NCBI GenBank assembly: GCA_003313425.1
Contig: NHZP01000032.1
Span: forward strand, 1-64,000
Length of the DNA: 64,000 bases
Direction of reading: 5' to 3'
From: Pseudopyrenochaeta lycopersici
Taxonomy: Eukaryota; Ascomycota; Dothideomycetes; Pleosporales; Pseudopyrenochaetaceae
Every line of letters begins with the position of its first letter. The stretch's first letter is position 1. Made by a program: the position numbers and the translations under genes. A model generated the notes under the pieces. That model searched no databases. It worked only from the letters and a program-made list of their open reading frames with translations, and had not been told where the DNA came from. Positions 1-12,419 of this stretch are shown here, piece by piece.

Positions 1-3000
1 ATGGGTAGCATCGTCGCACCATGACCTTATCAAAAAGGAGACCTTAGACAAGACGAATGAGATTCAACCTCTAGCAGACTATATAGCTCAGTTCAGGGTC
101 TATTATTAATGAATTAGGCCTAGTGCAACGTCGCTTGGCACGTTTGTAATACTCAGTGTTTTAAATAGAACAGACTAGAAGAACCAGAAGGACTAGAAGG
201 AGCAGAGATCATTAAAATCAGCATATAAGCCAGAATGTCTCTGCGGAGGTATGCATTGTATAGGGAGTGCTGGTACCTGTTTCCAGATCATCTAAAGAGA
301 CTAGAGAGCTTTCGACCTGTTAAAGCTGTACAGGATAGGATAGCTGAGGCCTTAAAGAACCTAGAGCAGGTTAAAAGGATTAATAAGCTCCTCGCTCGTT
401 ACGGCAAGAAAATTAAGGGCGTAGATGAGCTAATAAGCCTTGACGGTGGAAAGGAGAGCTAAGGGGTAGTTTTGCGACCTACAGCTCCTTCTCTGTCACC
501 TAGGTGTAACTAAAAACGCTGCTAACGATTATTAATTGATGGATCCTTAACCTAGGCTCAAACATCTATATATGTAATTCAAGGAGGTTTGGCTGGCGAG
601 AGATAAGGCAGGCTACAGCTTAGGAAATAGTGCTTGCAGGAGACTTAAGTCTAGCAATACAGGCCTGGGGAGAGGTTGTGTTTAAAGTTAATCGACCGTC
701 TAGAATAAGTCAGATTAAGCTGACTAATGTGGCCCTTATAGAAGGCTTTTTACAAACGTTGTAAGCCTCTTAAGATGCCGAGAGATAGGCATTCAGTTTG
801 ACTTAGGACGAGATGTCATATACAAGCAGCATCTGTCAAACGTCACATGCCTACTTAGGTATAAAGAAGGACACTAGATCGTTGATGCTGACGAGAACGA
901 TCGTCCAGCACTAAGTAGCTTCGCAACAGCTCTTTGAGGAGCGTACAAGGTCTCACGGGAAGATCGACGTCCAATTGCCGCATCTCATGTTGAAGCTCAT
1001 GAGATGTTTGTACACGCGAGCAAGGAGGCGATCGACCACTTGAATGCAAACGTACGAGGAATCAGTCTTGAGCAAGGAGCTCGAGCACCACATCTGCGAG
1101 AATGCGAGACCTGCATTGAGTTAAAATCGACAGCTCAGGTCAGCAGGCGTTAATCAGACGATCGAGCTACAAGGCCTTTCTATAGGATTGTAGTTGATCT
1201 CGTACAGCTGATCCTGACAGGAGAAACGTGCTATAACGGAGATTGTTACCTCCTGCATGCTGTATGCGAGTTCTCAAGGTGGCATGAGGCGACGACTCTT
1301 ACTAATAAAACACTACCTGTCGTGATAGCAGCGTTGCGAGCGCTGATAAACAAGATTGAACGCTAGTATGGACATACTGTTGTTGTCCTTAAGGTTGACG
1401 GCGATCGCGGATATGGCTTACAGCTCTATGAGATCGCGAGGCAGGCTGGCCTTAAGGTTGAGCTTCGAGCCCCTGACACGCCTGAACAGCTAGGAGCCGC
1501 AGAGCAAGCAGGGAACGTGATTATGACAAGAGCAAGATCACTTCGAATCAAGGACTGCTAAAGTCGCTGTCAAATGAGCTAGCAGTTACAGCAGCTTGAA
1601 TCGTTAATGTCACGCCTACCAAGTCAATCGCATGGAAGACGCCATATGAGCTAGTCTATGGCAGGCAGCCTTCAGTTGCCCACTTCTTACAGATAGGCTG
1701 CAAAGCCTATGTCCTGAATAAGAAGCTGAAGAAAGTAGATAGCTTGAGTCTCGTACATTTATAGGATACCTTATAGGGTACGACTCAACGAATATCTTCC
1801 GCATCTGGCTGCTAAAGAAGAGCTAGGTAATACGCGTGAGAGACGTGATATGTTAGAAGAACAGCCTTTTTAACGACTACGAGAAAGCTGAGAGAGAAGC
1901 TATCGTACGAGAAGATATTGACTATCTTAACATACCTTAGGTACAGGAGATAGAGGCTGATCAAGAGATACTGCAGAACTAGAGGCATCAGCTCAACGAT
2001 GAGACAGCTCGTTCTACAGAGATAGCTGAAAACAACATAGTGGCAGAGTTCCATAAGGACTGGGGCTTTCTACTAACACTAGAACTATCAGATTGTGGTA
2101 CTGCACTACCTTAACAGGAGGCAGGCGACGATAGAGAACTAGACTAAGCTACAGAGCTGGTAGAACAAGTTAGTGCTGAAGATTAAGGCACTGAGGAACA
2201 GGTTCAAGAACAGCTGCTTAATGAGCTGTAGACACATCATGAGGATGACACGTCTACAGTTATAAGTAGGCCAGATGGACTACTTAGGCCAGCTGCAACA
2301 GGCAGGCGAGGCTGACTACGAAAGCTACCATCTGAGTGGCCTAAAGGATGGAGTAATACAGACAACTATGTACTAGATCGTCAGCAGAACAATGTACTAA
2401 AGATGGCTGATCCTGCTGTTAGAAGTAGTAGCAATATTGTAGAAGGGAAGAGAGCTAGGAGGCTAGCTAACTAGGCCCTAGCTACATACTACAGAGTATT
2501 TGCAGTAGCATTGAATCCAACAGCTCCTTTGAAGCTCGCAGGTGAGATGCCTAGGTTAAGGCTACATCGTGACCAACTACCAGAGCCGCTAAAGCGATGG
2601 AAGGAAGTGAAGGATTATCTATTTAGTGCTGAGTTTAGAGAGGCAGTACGAGCAGAGCTTAATAGCTGCTGGTTAAAAGATTACTTCAAGCGTACGGAGG
2701 TTACTGTAACGACAGCAGATGCTGAGGTTCTACCCCTAATGTAGGTGTTCTTATATAAGTTTGACGAAGACGGGTACCTATATAAGTTTAAGGCGCGTAT
2801 ATGCGTACGAGGAGACCTGCAGGAGGCATAGGGTGAGACGTATGCTGCAACGTTAGCTATTAAGGTCTTTCGATCTCTTATAGCACTGGCAGTGGCATTT
2901 AACCTGAAGATGTTTCAGTTTAACGCCCTAAACGCCTTTCTTAACGCTCGACTACTACGCAAGATATACTGTCGTACGCCTGAAGGGTTTACAGACGAGT

Positions 3001-4186
3001 TTAGCGAGCTTCTTAAGCTTTAGCGAGCGCTCTATGGCCTTAAGGAAGCACTACTGCTGTGGTACTAGGAGCTCTTATTAACCTTAAAGAAGCTTGGGTT
3101 GAGGCCTGTGCTAGGAGTACCGTGCCTATACACGAACGACCGTCTGATCGTCTTTTTCTATGTGGACGATATCGTCGTCCTCGTCCATCCGCTCAATATG
3201 AGCTACTACCAAACGTTCAAGCAACAGATGCTTGGAACGTACGAGATCCGTAAGCTAGGCGAGCTGAAGTAGTTCCTTAGCATCCGTGTGATCCGCGAGG
3301 AGCTTACTCAATCAATCTACCTAGCACAGGACTTATTCATTAATAAGATCGCAGCGAAATTCGATCTTAAGGGAAACACAAGATACCCAGATGTGCCACT
3401 AAGGGACAACGTCCTCCTGCCTTCGACAGAGGAACTAAGTGCTACTCGAACACAAAAGTATCAGCAACTAGTTGGCTTACTGGCGTATATCTCAACCTCG
3501 ACGCGACCAGACGTCGCGAGAGCGCACTCAATCCTTGCACGCTACCTACAGAATCTAGGGCAAAAGCACCTGCACGCTGCCAACCATGTGTGGAGATACC
3601 TAATAGGCACAAAGCACCTAGCTATTTGAGCGTCAGGGGACATCCAGCACAGCATAACTAGTATTATATTGCCAGCTCAGCAGGAGCTAGACTAAGAACC
3701 TCTCTTTTATAGTGCATTAGATGCGGCCTTCGCAGATGAGCCTGAAACTCGCTGAAGCTCTTAAGGCTACATCTTTAAACTATATAGACTGCCTATCGAC
3801 TGGAAGGCAACAGTCCAACGATTAGTTACAAAATCGACTACTGAGGCTGAGCTGCTATCTCTATCCCTTGCAGGATCAGAGATGGAATGGTGGCAACGCT
3901 TCTTTTAAGCTATTTAATTTAACCCTAAGTTTACACCAGCACTGTGGTGTGATAACCAGCAGACTGTCTTAATTATAACAAAGGCAGTTGACAAGCTTCA
4001 GACGAAGCTAAAGCATGTGGACGTACATCATCATTGGTTACGTTAGGAGGTAGCAGAAGGCAGACTGCAGGTAGACTGGAAGGCTACTACAGAGATGCTA
4101 GCTGACGGCCTTACAAAGATCCTTAGTCGACAGAAGCACGCTGACTTCGTACGCCAGCTAGGACTAAGTGACCTATCAAGGATTTG
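1..4186 (+). pseudogene. copia gag-pol polyprotein, broken by nonsense mutations
   Basis: Gag-like residues lie at 235-462. The integrase core and C-terminal part are at about 850-1800, with the segment TPYELVYGRQPSVAHFL near 1640. RT starts near 2640 and includes KARICVRGDL (about 2790), ALYGLKEA (about 3030) and the catalytic FYVDDIVVLV (about 3160). RNase H ends with KLKHVDVHHHWLR (about 4010) and MLADGLTK (about 4095). From about 2345 to 4186 a single frame is kept; its stops sit where copia proteins have Gln or Trp (for example ALLLWY-stop-ELL for WYQ, LK-stop-FL for KWF). The frame used at 235 and 1612 differs from that after 2345, so at least one indel lies near 1800-2345. It could not give active protein. 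Confidence 0.85.
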
Positions 4187-4320
4187 AGAGGAATCAGAGA
4201 GTACTGCTCTCAGTCTGCAGGACCTGGGGGGGTGGTACTACCAACTACAGTAGAGGCAGACGCTTGAGGACACTCATTTACAGCTTTCGTTGCTCTTCAT
4301 TCACTCAAGCTGGGGGTGTG

Positions 4321-4443
4321 TGTTAGCCAACACGGTTAGCTCCTCACGTGCTCTGTTATATAAGCATCCACAGGGTATATAGTTCCCTTGTGTCTCATTT
4401 GATAGGAATCAACCTAGTTCCTCCTGCCTGCTGCCCGCCAACA
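4321..4443 (+). repeat. 3' LTR of the copia element
   Basis: Begins TGTTAGCCAACA and ends CCGCCAACA, fitting the TG...CA rule, and directly follows the G-rich tract TGGGGGTG expected of a polypurine tract. It contains a TATA-like TTATATAAG. At about 123 bp it is short for an LTR, and the 5' copy is outside the window, so the boundaries rest on one copy only. Confidence 0.6.
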
Positions 4444-5523
4444 TAAGAAATAACTATTTCAGGGCTAGGACTTAAGGTATTACGCGTTCTTAATAATTTT
4501 CTAGCACAGTTTTACTCTAGTTTATTAATAAGGTCGCATAAGATACTAAAGTTAAAGGGTATATTAAGAGCAGGTAATGTTTAATAAATTTAGTCTTTAT
4601 AGGAGTTATACATAGATAAGTAGGAGGTTTTATATAGGAAAGAAAGGCGTCTATTTAAGAGATAACATGCTGCGGGAGCGAAGCTGGCTGTTACGATCTG
4701 CTACAGCCCTACCAGACTATGCTCCGCTACTCTGATAAAGAACCTACGTAGTATTAGACAGACAACTAATAGTTACGTAACATGCTTAGTTAATTAGTCT
4801 AATTAGTAGTACTAAGCACCTTAGGCACGCTAAGTAAGCTGTATATTATTTATATATATAAGTTCTTATAATAAAGTCTGTATAGTATATTATAATTAAC
4901 TTAAGTTATTAAGTATACTACTTAGTTTTACTTTTTTATATTTAATATCTAATCGTACTCTTTTATAGAATACTCTTAAGAACTAAACTAGTTAACACTC
5001 GTTACTTTATATTATAACTATTTAATTAGATCTTTAAAAAAACTTAACATCGCGCGTAGTAACCTTATATATTGCGTACAGAAATAGGTCTTATATATAC
5101 TACTACTTCCTGTATTTTGTATCCTTAATAAATACAAACTCTTAAATTAAATAATCTATTATTTAATCTCCTAATTTTAAAACTAAGTTAATATAATAGA
5201 TACTTATAAATAAGTTCTATTTAAGTTCTATATTATAAAAAGCACTGCTTAGTAAAATAATTAGAGGTTAAGGTTATATTACTTACTCTCTATTATAGAC
5301 CTTAATTTAATTATAAAACTCTTATGTAATACCTATTTTAGTAATATTTAGACTAAAATATTATTATTATATTAGGTATGCTAAAAAATATTTAATTTTT
5401 AAAAAATTAAGTTGTGTTTTATCCTAATACCTGCTAATCGTCCGCCGTAGTATCAGTACAGTATCTGCCCCGCTACTACTCGCGCGACTAATTATTACGC
5501 AGTCTACTACATTCTACAATCTA
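4444..5523. repeat. RIP-degraded copia remnant with LTR-like start at 4689
   Basis: AT-rich sequence without reading frames. The part from about 4689 (TGTTACGATC) to about 4895 matches 54098-54292 (shared core GCTTAGTTAATTAGT followed by ACTAAGCAC), so it is probably an LTR of a second copia family. The following 4860-5040 matches 25845-26010 in the same orientation. Nothing is recognised between 4444 and 4688 or between 5400 and 5523. Confidence 0.55.
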
Positions 5524-6230
5524 CAATTTGTTAGAGCGCCCAAAATAGCCTACAGTCGGGTTTTAGTCGTTAACTGTATCAAGCGGCATTACGATCTTTT
5601 AGTAAAAGCAGCCTACTTTAACCTAGCCGACGTCCAATGCCCACCAGATAAAGGCTGGACCAGTGAGCAGCTCGCCGTTAATATTCTCCGTACTTTCAGT
5701 CGTTTAGAAGAAGTTATTAATCTCCTACAACATCTGCCTTATATCTAACAGCTAGATAGTAATAATAAAGATAAAGTATACTTTAAGACTAGACATCTTA
5801 GCTATCTACACGAAACATCGCCGTTTAAGTCTTTAACGGTAGATAAATGCTAAGATAAACATCTGTCTGACAAGCTACTGATGCCTCGTCCTAGAGACTG
5901 GCTGGCTAGATTTATTTTATTAACACAGGACCGTGATGCGACGTGGTAGATAATCGACACTGCAGAAGGTTTGGCGACGATACTTATGTACGTAGAACAA
6001 GGGAGACCTAATCTTTATTCTAGGTATTATACATCTAGTAGGGACTAGTTACGTTAAGCTACCAGAAGATCAGCCTTAGCTGTTAGGTTCTGTTCCACGC
6101 GATATTTAAGAGTACTTTAACAAAATCTATAACGAAATTAAATTATTAGCAATAGTGCCCTATCTAAAGGGAGAGAGGTCGTGAAATAGCATAGTCTAGC
6201 CAGATACATGGGAGGTAGGAAGTGTGAGTT
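5524..6230 (+). pseudogene. broken conserved fungal protein gene (HLPY-type)
   Basis: One frame from 5524 reads a protein-like stretch with GWTSEQLAVNILRTFSR followed by VINLLQHLPYI, then stops and resumes in the same frame through LLMPRPRDWLAR and AEGLATILMYVEQGRPNLY. In-frame stops include the TAA after LPYI, one TAA and several TAGs, most explicable as C-to-T or G-to-A changes. Near 6090 the similarity moves to another frame (VPYLKGER), so an indel is also present. The pattern resembles a widespread fungal family of unknown function in which a small-group 'LL.HLPY' motif follows 'GWT'. No ATG is assigned. The family assignment is from memory of the motif and needs a search. Confidence 0.5.
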
Positions 6231-6239
6231 GTGTCTTTG

Positions 6240-8508
6240 CTATTTTTAACGATGCTTTACTTATGTCTATAATTTAGGTTGTAAGTTAAACATTACAGAA
6301 GCATAGCTAGCATAGTAATCTGGATTAAAATGCATACCTTTAAGAGCTTAGGGAGGTACATCCAGATAATAAACTGAGTCTATTGGTTTGATACAGGAAT
6401 TGGAACAGGACATTATTTAGGGAGTGGCTGTATAGTATGTCTGCTATTTCTCGCTGCCAACTATCCTGAATACGCTCTACTAGAAGATGCTTTTCTTGGA
6501 AGCAATACTTAGTTTGCGTGTGTTTGTCACCCCGTGAACTTACTCCGGGGGCTGTTAACATTGAATGTGCGTGGCCTGTGACGAACATAGTTGATTCTAC
6601 CATCAATTCGCTAGGGTACTGCAGGGCTCCCATAGTTGGAGAATTCGTAAATGGGCTATGTCTAATCATAGAGGCGTTGCAGTGTTTTTGAACCCGTTTG
6701 CTGTGAACCGTTTCTCCTCGAGTCTGTCTCGTGCCGAGGGCGGTTAAGGTCGTATCGTGGGTGCCTCGCTGCTTCGGTTGCTGCCAAACCAATCTCTAGT
6801 AGCATTGCAAACATCAATGTGCGCTAGAGGCTTTCGGTCAGCTGTCGGAATTTTTTGGGTGAGTCTACGGGTCGGCGATGCGGTGAGAGGATCGTCAGCT
6901 GTTCAGAGTCTGTCAACCTGTTTCTGGATTTTTGCCGTCTTTTCAAGCAGATTGAGCTAGTCAACTTGGCGTGCTGGATTACTGTAAACAGGAGAATTAT
7001 GGAGATTATGGGCCTTCGACCGAAAGAAACCAGGATTTCTTTTACTCACTATGGCTTTCATGGACAGAAGGGACAAAAACGAGGAGGGCCCTACGCAAAA
7101 GTCCAGTACATGTGCATATCATTAACACAGCTTGCAGGAGACACTGTGTTACAAAGCACAACTTAGAAACAGAATTGTGACTAGAATAGCCTAGTAAAGT
7201 CAACATCAGATGAGTTCACACAGGCCAGACAGCATTCGACCCGCAAGTTCCATCGTCTTTATAGTAAATATATGTTTCATAGCTATCATTTGTTAGCGTT
7301 GCTATTAGTCTCCTAGGTTCCTTTAATGGTCTAGTTCAATCATTGCGTCCTGGTTATTACGACGTCTTTTATACGCCCAGAGGGAGCGATTCACACTAAA
7401 GATGTTATCCTGCACAGTTACCCTTACGACGCAGCTATCTTACCTATATCTTTGACAGTATGTTTCACATGCAGTTCATACATAGACGTTATTGCCCACG
7501 GTTAGCGGGGTACTAAAGGTATTGAAAGGATTGAATTAGACGATTGTTGTCGGTGCCGATAAATGCATCTAGAGGGGTGGCTAGAATTGCGCCGCGACTA
7601 TTAGGAGATTTCCATGCGAGGAGATTATAGTCATTCGAGACTCGTCACCTAAGCGCGCCTAACAGTTAATTGAGTTAACCAATTCTGTGCTCAGCATAGC
7701 AATCTTATTGGTTAGATCTAGGTGCTAATTGGACGCGGTCGAGTCGGAACGCGACAGCGGCGTTGACTGGCTGTGGCTCCGCGGGTCCAGGAGGCATTCA
7801 TGTTGTCGGTGTCGGTTCTGGGGAGACGCGCAGGATTCTCGGCTGCCATCGTCTTAAAAGACGGCGTCGAGGCAGACGATTTTAGAGTTTTGGCGGGCGT
7901 CTACTTCGAGTCCGCGTGGATGGAGGAGCTGATGCGCCTCCAGAGTGGTTGGGTGGGGACACATTGGATCGCGCCACATTTTAGCAACCACCTGTTTGCG
8001 CGCATGGCGACTTTGGTTTGTTGTAGCCATAATAGTGCAGCTAGAAACCTGCAAGCAGCTGTCTACTCCGCAGAACAGGGAAGACAGATAAAGACCGCAA
8101 CACTAAAAAGTTAGATGAAGCAGGGTCAAGATAGTTCGGGAGGGTAGCGTAGTCGAAGTGCATCGGCAAAACAGAAGGAGTGGGTGTTGCTATCTTGGTT
8201 TTATATGCAAACTCTAATGTAGTACTACCGGATAATTCGATAATTCACTGATAGTAATACACCAGGAAGGAATTCGAAAATCTTACTGAAACTCAGGTTC
8301 TAGAGGCTTTTTTAGACCCTGGTGCGTATTATCTTTCGTTAACCAAAGAATGCAGCCCTAGAACATGGACATGCGCTATTTTTCTATACGAATGTGTTTG
8401 GACTGATAGGACCTGAAGAGAACAACAAAACTACTATATCGCTATGAATATCTTTGCGTGTACAATTTGTCCATTTGCTAATGCATTGACTCGCAGAGTC
8501 CTTTATCC
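6240..8508. other. non-RIPed stretch, no gene recognised
   Basis: Base composition returns to normal but no frame looks clearly coding. The longest open frames (6340-6792 minus, 150 codons; 7773-8114 plus, 113 codons) show no motif I recognise and no convincing splice-joined extension. They may be decayed gene pieces. The sharp change of composition near 6300 marks the edge of the RIP-affected block. Confidence 0.5.
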
Positions 8509-8822
8509 TCAATGTTTACCCGGCACCTGTTTTTCTAGCGTTTGTTTAACAGTAGCGCCAATTGTGTTTGAAGACTTCTACAATCACTTAGCAGCTGCCG
8601 TGGAAAGTTATAGCTGCCAGCAGAAATCCCATATACCTGTTCATTACCACCTTCAATCATATCCACAAATTCATGCTCTGCCTCAATAGCCTCGTCTGGC
8701 AAACCGCGTTTCATTCCCGCATCGCGTTGATGGGCTTCTTGCTCAGCTCTGTGGATGAAATCGTGGCCCTCTTTGACGGCTTCATCGTCGAGTCCGTGGC
8801 CGCTAGGACGTCTTTCCGTCAT
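8509..8822 (-). CDS. small acidic/basic protein of unknown function, 2 exons
   Basis: Model: complement(8509..8577, 8637..8822), 84 residues. Exon 1 encodes 62 residues starting MTERRPSGHGLDDEAVKEGH. The 59-nt intron has GTATAT at the donor, GCTAAG near the branch point and TAG at the acceptor. Joining it keeps the frame and gives 22 more residues ending QVPGKH and TGA. The protein is rich in Glu, Asp, His and Lys, with no signal peptide or membrane segment, and contains two similar motifs, KEGHDFIHRAEQEAH and IEAEHEFVDMIEGG, which suggest two short helices. I do not recognise the family. The ATG at 8822 is chosen because the upstream in-frame TTG is not a usual start. The clean splice junction and compositional bias make it more likely real than chance. 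Confidence 0.6.
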
Positions 8823-10599
8823 TGCTTTCAATATTTAGGTATCGGGTGTTGAGTGTTGAGTGTATCTGCGTAGAGTGATATGCAGTAAGTAGGTACGAGA
8901 GGCAGAGCTCAGCCAATTTTTGAATCCTTGAAACTCCCCAGTCCTATTATCCGACATAATAAAGATCTCGTGATTTAAATTCAGTGGCTGAAAGGATGCT
9001 GCAACCTTTCTTGCCTGTGCGCGGGGACGAGTTACGGTATTGGACAGCATTATGTAAGATAGAGCGGCCAGGTGGCGCTCACCCTAATACTCGTGTTTGA
9101 TGCATTGAATGATTTGAAGGTTATAATTGGCGCGACGTTATGTGATGTAGATCTGCCTATATTTCTGAGATTCGTATGGATGTGACGATCGCTTCGGGCA
9201 ACGCTCGCTTGTGGATTACGTTATAGACAAAATGAACGCGCCACTCATCAAGGACAGAGAAGAGGGCTAGGGTTTGGACCTAACAGTCCCAGCTCTAGCC
9301 TGTCCGTCTGGAACGTGAGGGGTAGCTCCTCCTCCTGAATCCCCGCCCTAACGCACTAACTATTCGAACAGGCGTGCAACGAAAATATTGCTCACAATGA
9401 CAACAGCGGTTAACTATTACCGATTGAAAATTAAAACTACTACTAGTGTCGACAGGCCCTTAAGGTACATAATATTAACTTTATTTAGTCGTCTATATAG
9501 AGCACTAAGAAGGTTAACATGTTCTACAAACGAGCGCCAGGAAACTGTAATCGTGAAAGGCCTTACTCACTAGGAGGTTAAAATTTACATTGAATATCCA
9601 CAGTACTGTTGATATTAGGCTTTGTAGCTGATATATGGGACGTTTGTAAGGCTCCTCATTACAAAAACACACTAAATGGTCTAAAGAAACCTAGAATCTT
9701 AACGTTACCGATACAATAGTAGCTAAGAACTTCGTATACCTACGTATAGGAAATACGACTAGCTATAGAAAACAGTATACTGAGACTTTATTTAGTTTTA
9801 GGCAGCCTAAGAAATATAATCAACTTGCGTAGTTAGTGTACTTTATTATTTGGTCCTAATGCAGTTAGACGCTGTGGAGGATATTCTTTTACAAGAGTGC
9901 ACTATTAAGGAAGGCTATTTCAAGACCTTTGCGGGATTCTTAGGATATTTTTGCACAACTCTAGTTGAATTCTGATTCGGACTGGCGCTGTCCAGGTTGC
10001 GCTTCGCTATCCGGCTGTTAAAAGATCCTCTCAAGTCGCACTTTGCAGTTCCAGATCCGTTCGAAAACGACTTCTGATCCAGTTTCCGCCTGCCTGCTCC
10101 TCTAATCTGCTTATTTTCTGGACTAGCTCTGCACTTAACCAATTCACCCGGGCCGACTACCTAGACGATTCCACCGGGCCCTTTACAGTTTCCTATCCTA
10201 AGCTTTTTGGGATGGAGAAAGTAATACTAGCTCCTTGCTAGCGGGACAGAACAGTAGATGCAATGGAATTCATAGCAGTGGACTCTAATTCAACTTCCTT
10301 TGCGGTCATGCACGTTAAGTGGGTTGTGGGCATCGCGTATAAAGTGCAGGTTCCTGATACCTACCGTGGTGGTTCTGGCTACTTCATAAAAGTTTCATGG
10401 GAAGATTAGATGAATGTAAGCCGGCGACAAAAAATTATTTTGTTGGGGTGAGTAGTAAGCGCCCGAGTATAGGTACAAGGTGTTGAGAGCGCCTATTAGT
10501 TAACAAAACACAGACTTTGAGGATAATTAGAGTAAGATTAATGCATATGTAATAAAATCCGACGCAGCAACTGATTTATTCGAATGTATTACTCTAAAT
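8823..10599. other. no gene recognised
   Basis: Mixed sequence, partly AT-rich (9380-9900), with only short random frames. No domain, repeat boundary or RNA gene recognised. Confidence 0.45.
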
Positions 10600-11180
10600 C
10601 CATTGTTGATGTTATAATCACCACCACCACTATAAGTATTATTATCACGACAATTATTATCTTCAATACTACTTAAAGACCTCTTGAAGTCTAACTCTTC
10701 TACATATTCTATTGCACTAATTGCCTACCTGTGATTCTTTATTTCCCATCATATATAATCACTCAGGCCGTCCTCGTACAGCTCGATAATGATCCCTTGA
10801 AGGTGTGAAATGGATCTGAAACGAGCATCGACCAACGTCAAAGCCTGAACAACGTAATTGGGATTGCCAAGTGCATCGAGCCCCGCCTGCATGATATTGG
10901 TGCTATGTAGGGATGTCGTAAGCGTGCCTACTTTGGTGCAGGCACCCTGGAACTTTGGGAGAATGCGAACACTGTCAACCTCGAAGGTGACATCATGTAG
11001 GTCCGGATAGTAGAATTGGGAATAGTCGACACAGATATACAGGATATAGCTTGCGTTATTGCGGTTAATATAGCCCGAGGAACGAGATTACATCCTCAGA
11101 GGTGCACATGTAAAATCGAAGCGATTCTGGGCGTAGAGTATTGAGCTGGGTTCGAGTTGGATAGTCTTGTTCGCGCAAAG
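10600..11180 (-). pseudogene. broken conserved fungal protein, unknown function
   Basis: On the minus strand one frame runs from about 11180 to about 10610, interrupted by three stops: TAA at 11088-11090, TGA at 10749-10751 and TAG at 10725-10727. Between them the sequence is clearly protein-like: SSILYAQNRFDFTCAPL, NASYILYICVDYSQFY, VDSVRILPKFQGACTKVGTL, MQAGLDALGNPNYVVQALTL and SISHLQGIIIELYEDG. After the TGA the same frame continues WEIKNHR-stop-AISAIEYVEEL. It resembles a common fungal family with 'NASYI..I.IDF' and 'I..VYEDGPSDYIRREMKSHGW'. Against that memory, the TGA and a Trp sit where the family has Arg codons (CGA to TGA, CGG to TGG), and the TAG sits at the conserved Trp. The N-terminal part is not recognisable upstream of 11180. 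Confidence 0.6.
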
Positions 11181-12419
11181 GAGTCCTGGAGTAAGCGTCT
11201 AGATTTGGGACTGTCTAATATAGGGGTGTGTCGGACATGCGTTTTTAAAGCAATAACAGTTGCTGATATATGGTGTGCGGAGTCGCGGGGGAGCCTGAGG
11301 AAGTTGGCCGACATGTCAGTGGTCGTAGGCTATTGATGCTTCGCTCGCTGTGAGATGAACTTGAAGCTTCTTCACACAAGTTGTGGATTGCAGACGCTGT
11401 ATTCAGAAGAATGACACAGTTTAAGCGAATGTGGTGTAGCGTAAAACGCAAAACGTACGGAGGTATCTGCTCCAAGCATGGTCCGGGGTATCTAGGAACA
11501 GGCAAAAAGCCTTTAAGTCTGTTTAGCCTCCCTAAGAGATCTAGATAGTTATCAGGCGTGGCTTAAACAATCTGTTGGCCTACTTACATAGCTTCCTTAC
11601 GGTCGTGTTTTGCTTCTGTGCGATTATACCAAAGTTTGAGGTTAGTTCCTAGATTGTATAGTAGCCTTATCAGATCTAGATACTTACTAGGCGTAACTTA
11701 GATAGCACTGTCGTACTACTTAGATATCTTACTTCAGGTTACCTATCTTTGTAGTGCGTTTATATTAACTTTATAGTATAAAGCTAAAGTTATGTAGCCT
11801 TAATATGTAGTTCTTATCTACTTCTAGCGTTTCTGCTAACTTTTTTAATTAGTCCTTTGAGGTCTTCTTATTATCCCTAGCGCGATAAGGGCCTAATCTT
11901 TGGTAGAGTACAGTGCATATGTAGCGCTACTAAGAAGTCGTTATCTTAACCTACTACTACGCTTACGATGAGCTCAATTCGTTATGTAATAGCGTGTCTA
12001 ATTTAGTGTTATTATATATAGCACATTGCTGATTGTTTAATATTACTCGCCGGAAGTTAATCGCACAAATGTTCGTATAGGGATTATGTGTAATATTAGT
12101 GCAACTATCCCGTAATGAGAGTAGGACCCTACAAAGAAGTATGAGATAACCCCGTTGCTATCTGTTTTTAAGCTAATGGATTCTAGCTTGCTTATTTGGG
12201 CTGCAGGTTTTTAGGATTATGTCGCCAATTGTGTTGACCTACTATTCAAGTAGACTGCGAGCACTGGATAAGGAACATCCGTTGAACATGGTCAAAATCC
12301 CAATATTGCGTAAACTTTCAAGCTCTAGAGTGATTGGCTTAGTCCGAATTAACCCATAGATGGTGTGTTCGAAGCTTGAAGTGAACCCTTGTGCGCTAAC
12401 GCTGCCTTTGCCAGGACAA
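11181..12419. other. AT-biased stretch, no gene recognised
   Basis: No open frame of note. A roughly 30-bp motif is repeated in direct orientation at about 11541 and 11673 (AGATCTAGATA then CAGGCG/TAGGCG). Could be decayed transposon sequence. Confidence 0.35.

Larger units (their letters stand above)
1..4443 (+). mobile_element. Ty1/copia retrotransposon, 5' end outside window
   Basis: A copia-type element runs from the window edge to its 3' LTR. Order seen: gag-like segment, integrase, reverse transcriptase, RNase H, then a G-rich tract (4315-4320) and a short LTR. This order (integrase before RT) defines Ty1/copia. The 5' LTR is not in the window, so length and target duplication cannot be judged. 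Base composition is near that of the genes, so RIP damage is light compared with neighbouring AT-rich repeats, yet enough stops have been created to kill it. Confidence 0.85.

Noticed and set aside
6340..6792. 150-codon minus-strand frame considered as a cytochrome P450 piece
   Set aside because: A weak resemblance around ELMVEST to the I-helix, but no heme-binding Cys motif or neighbouring exons, so not called.
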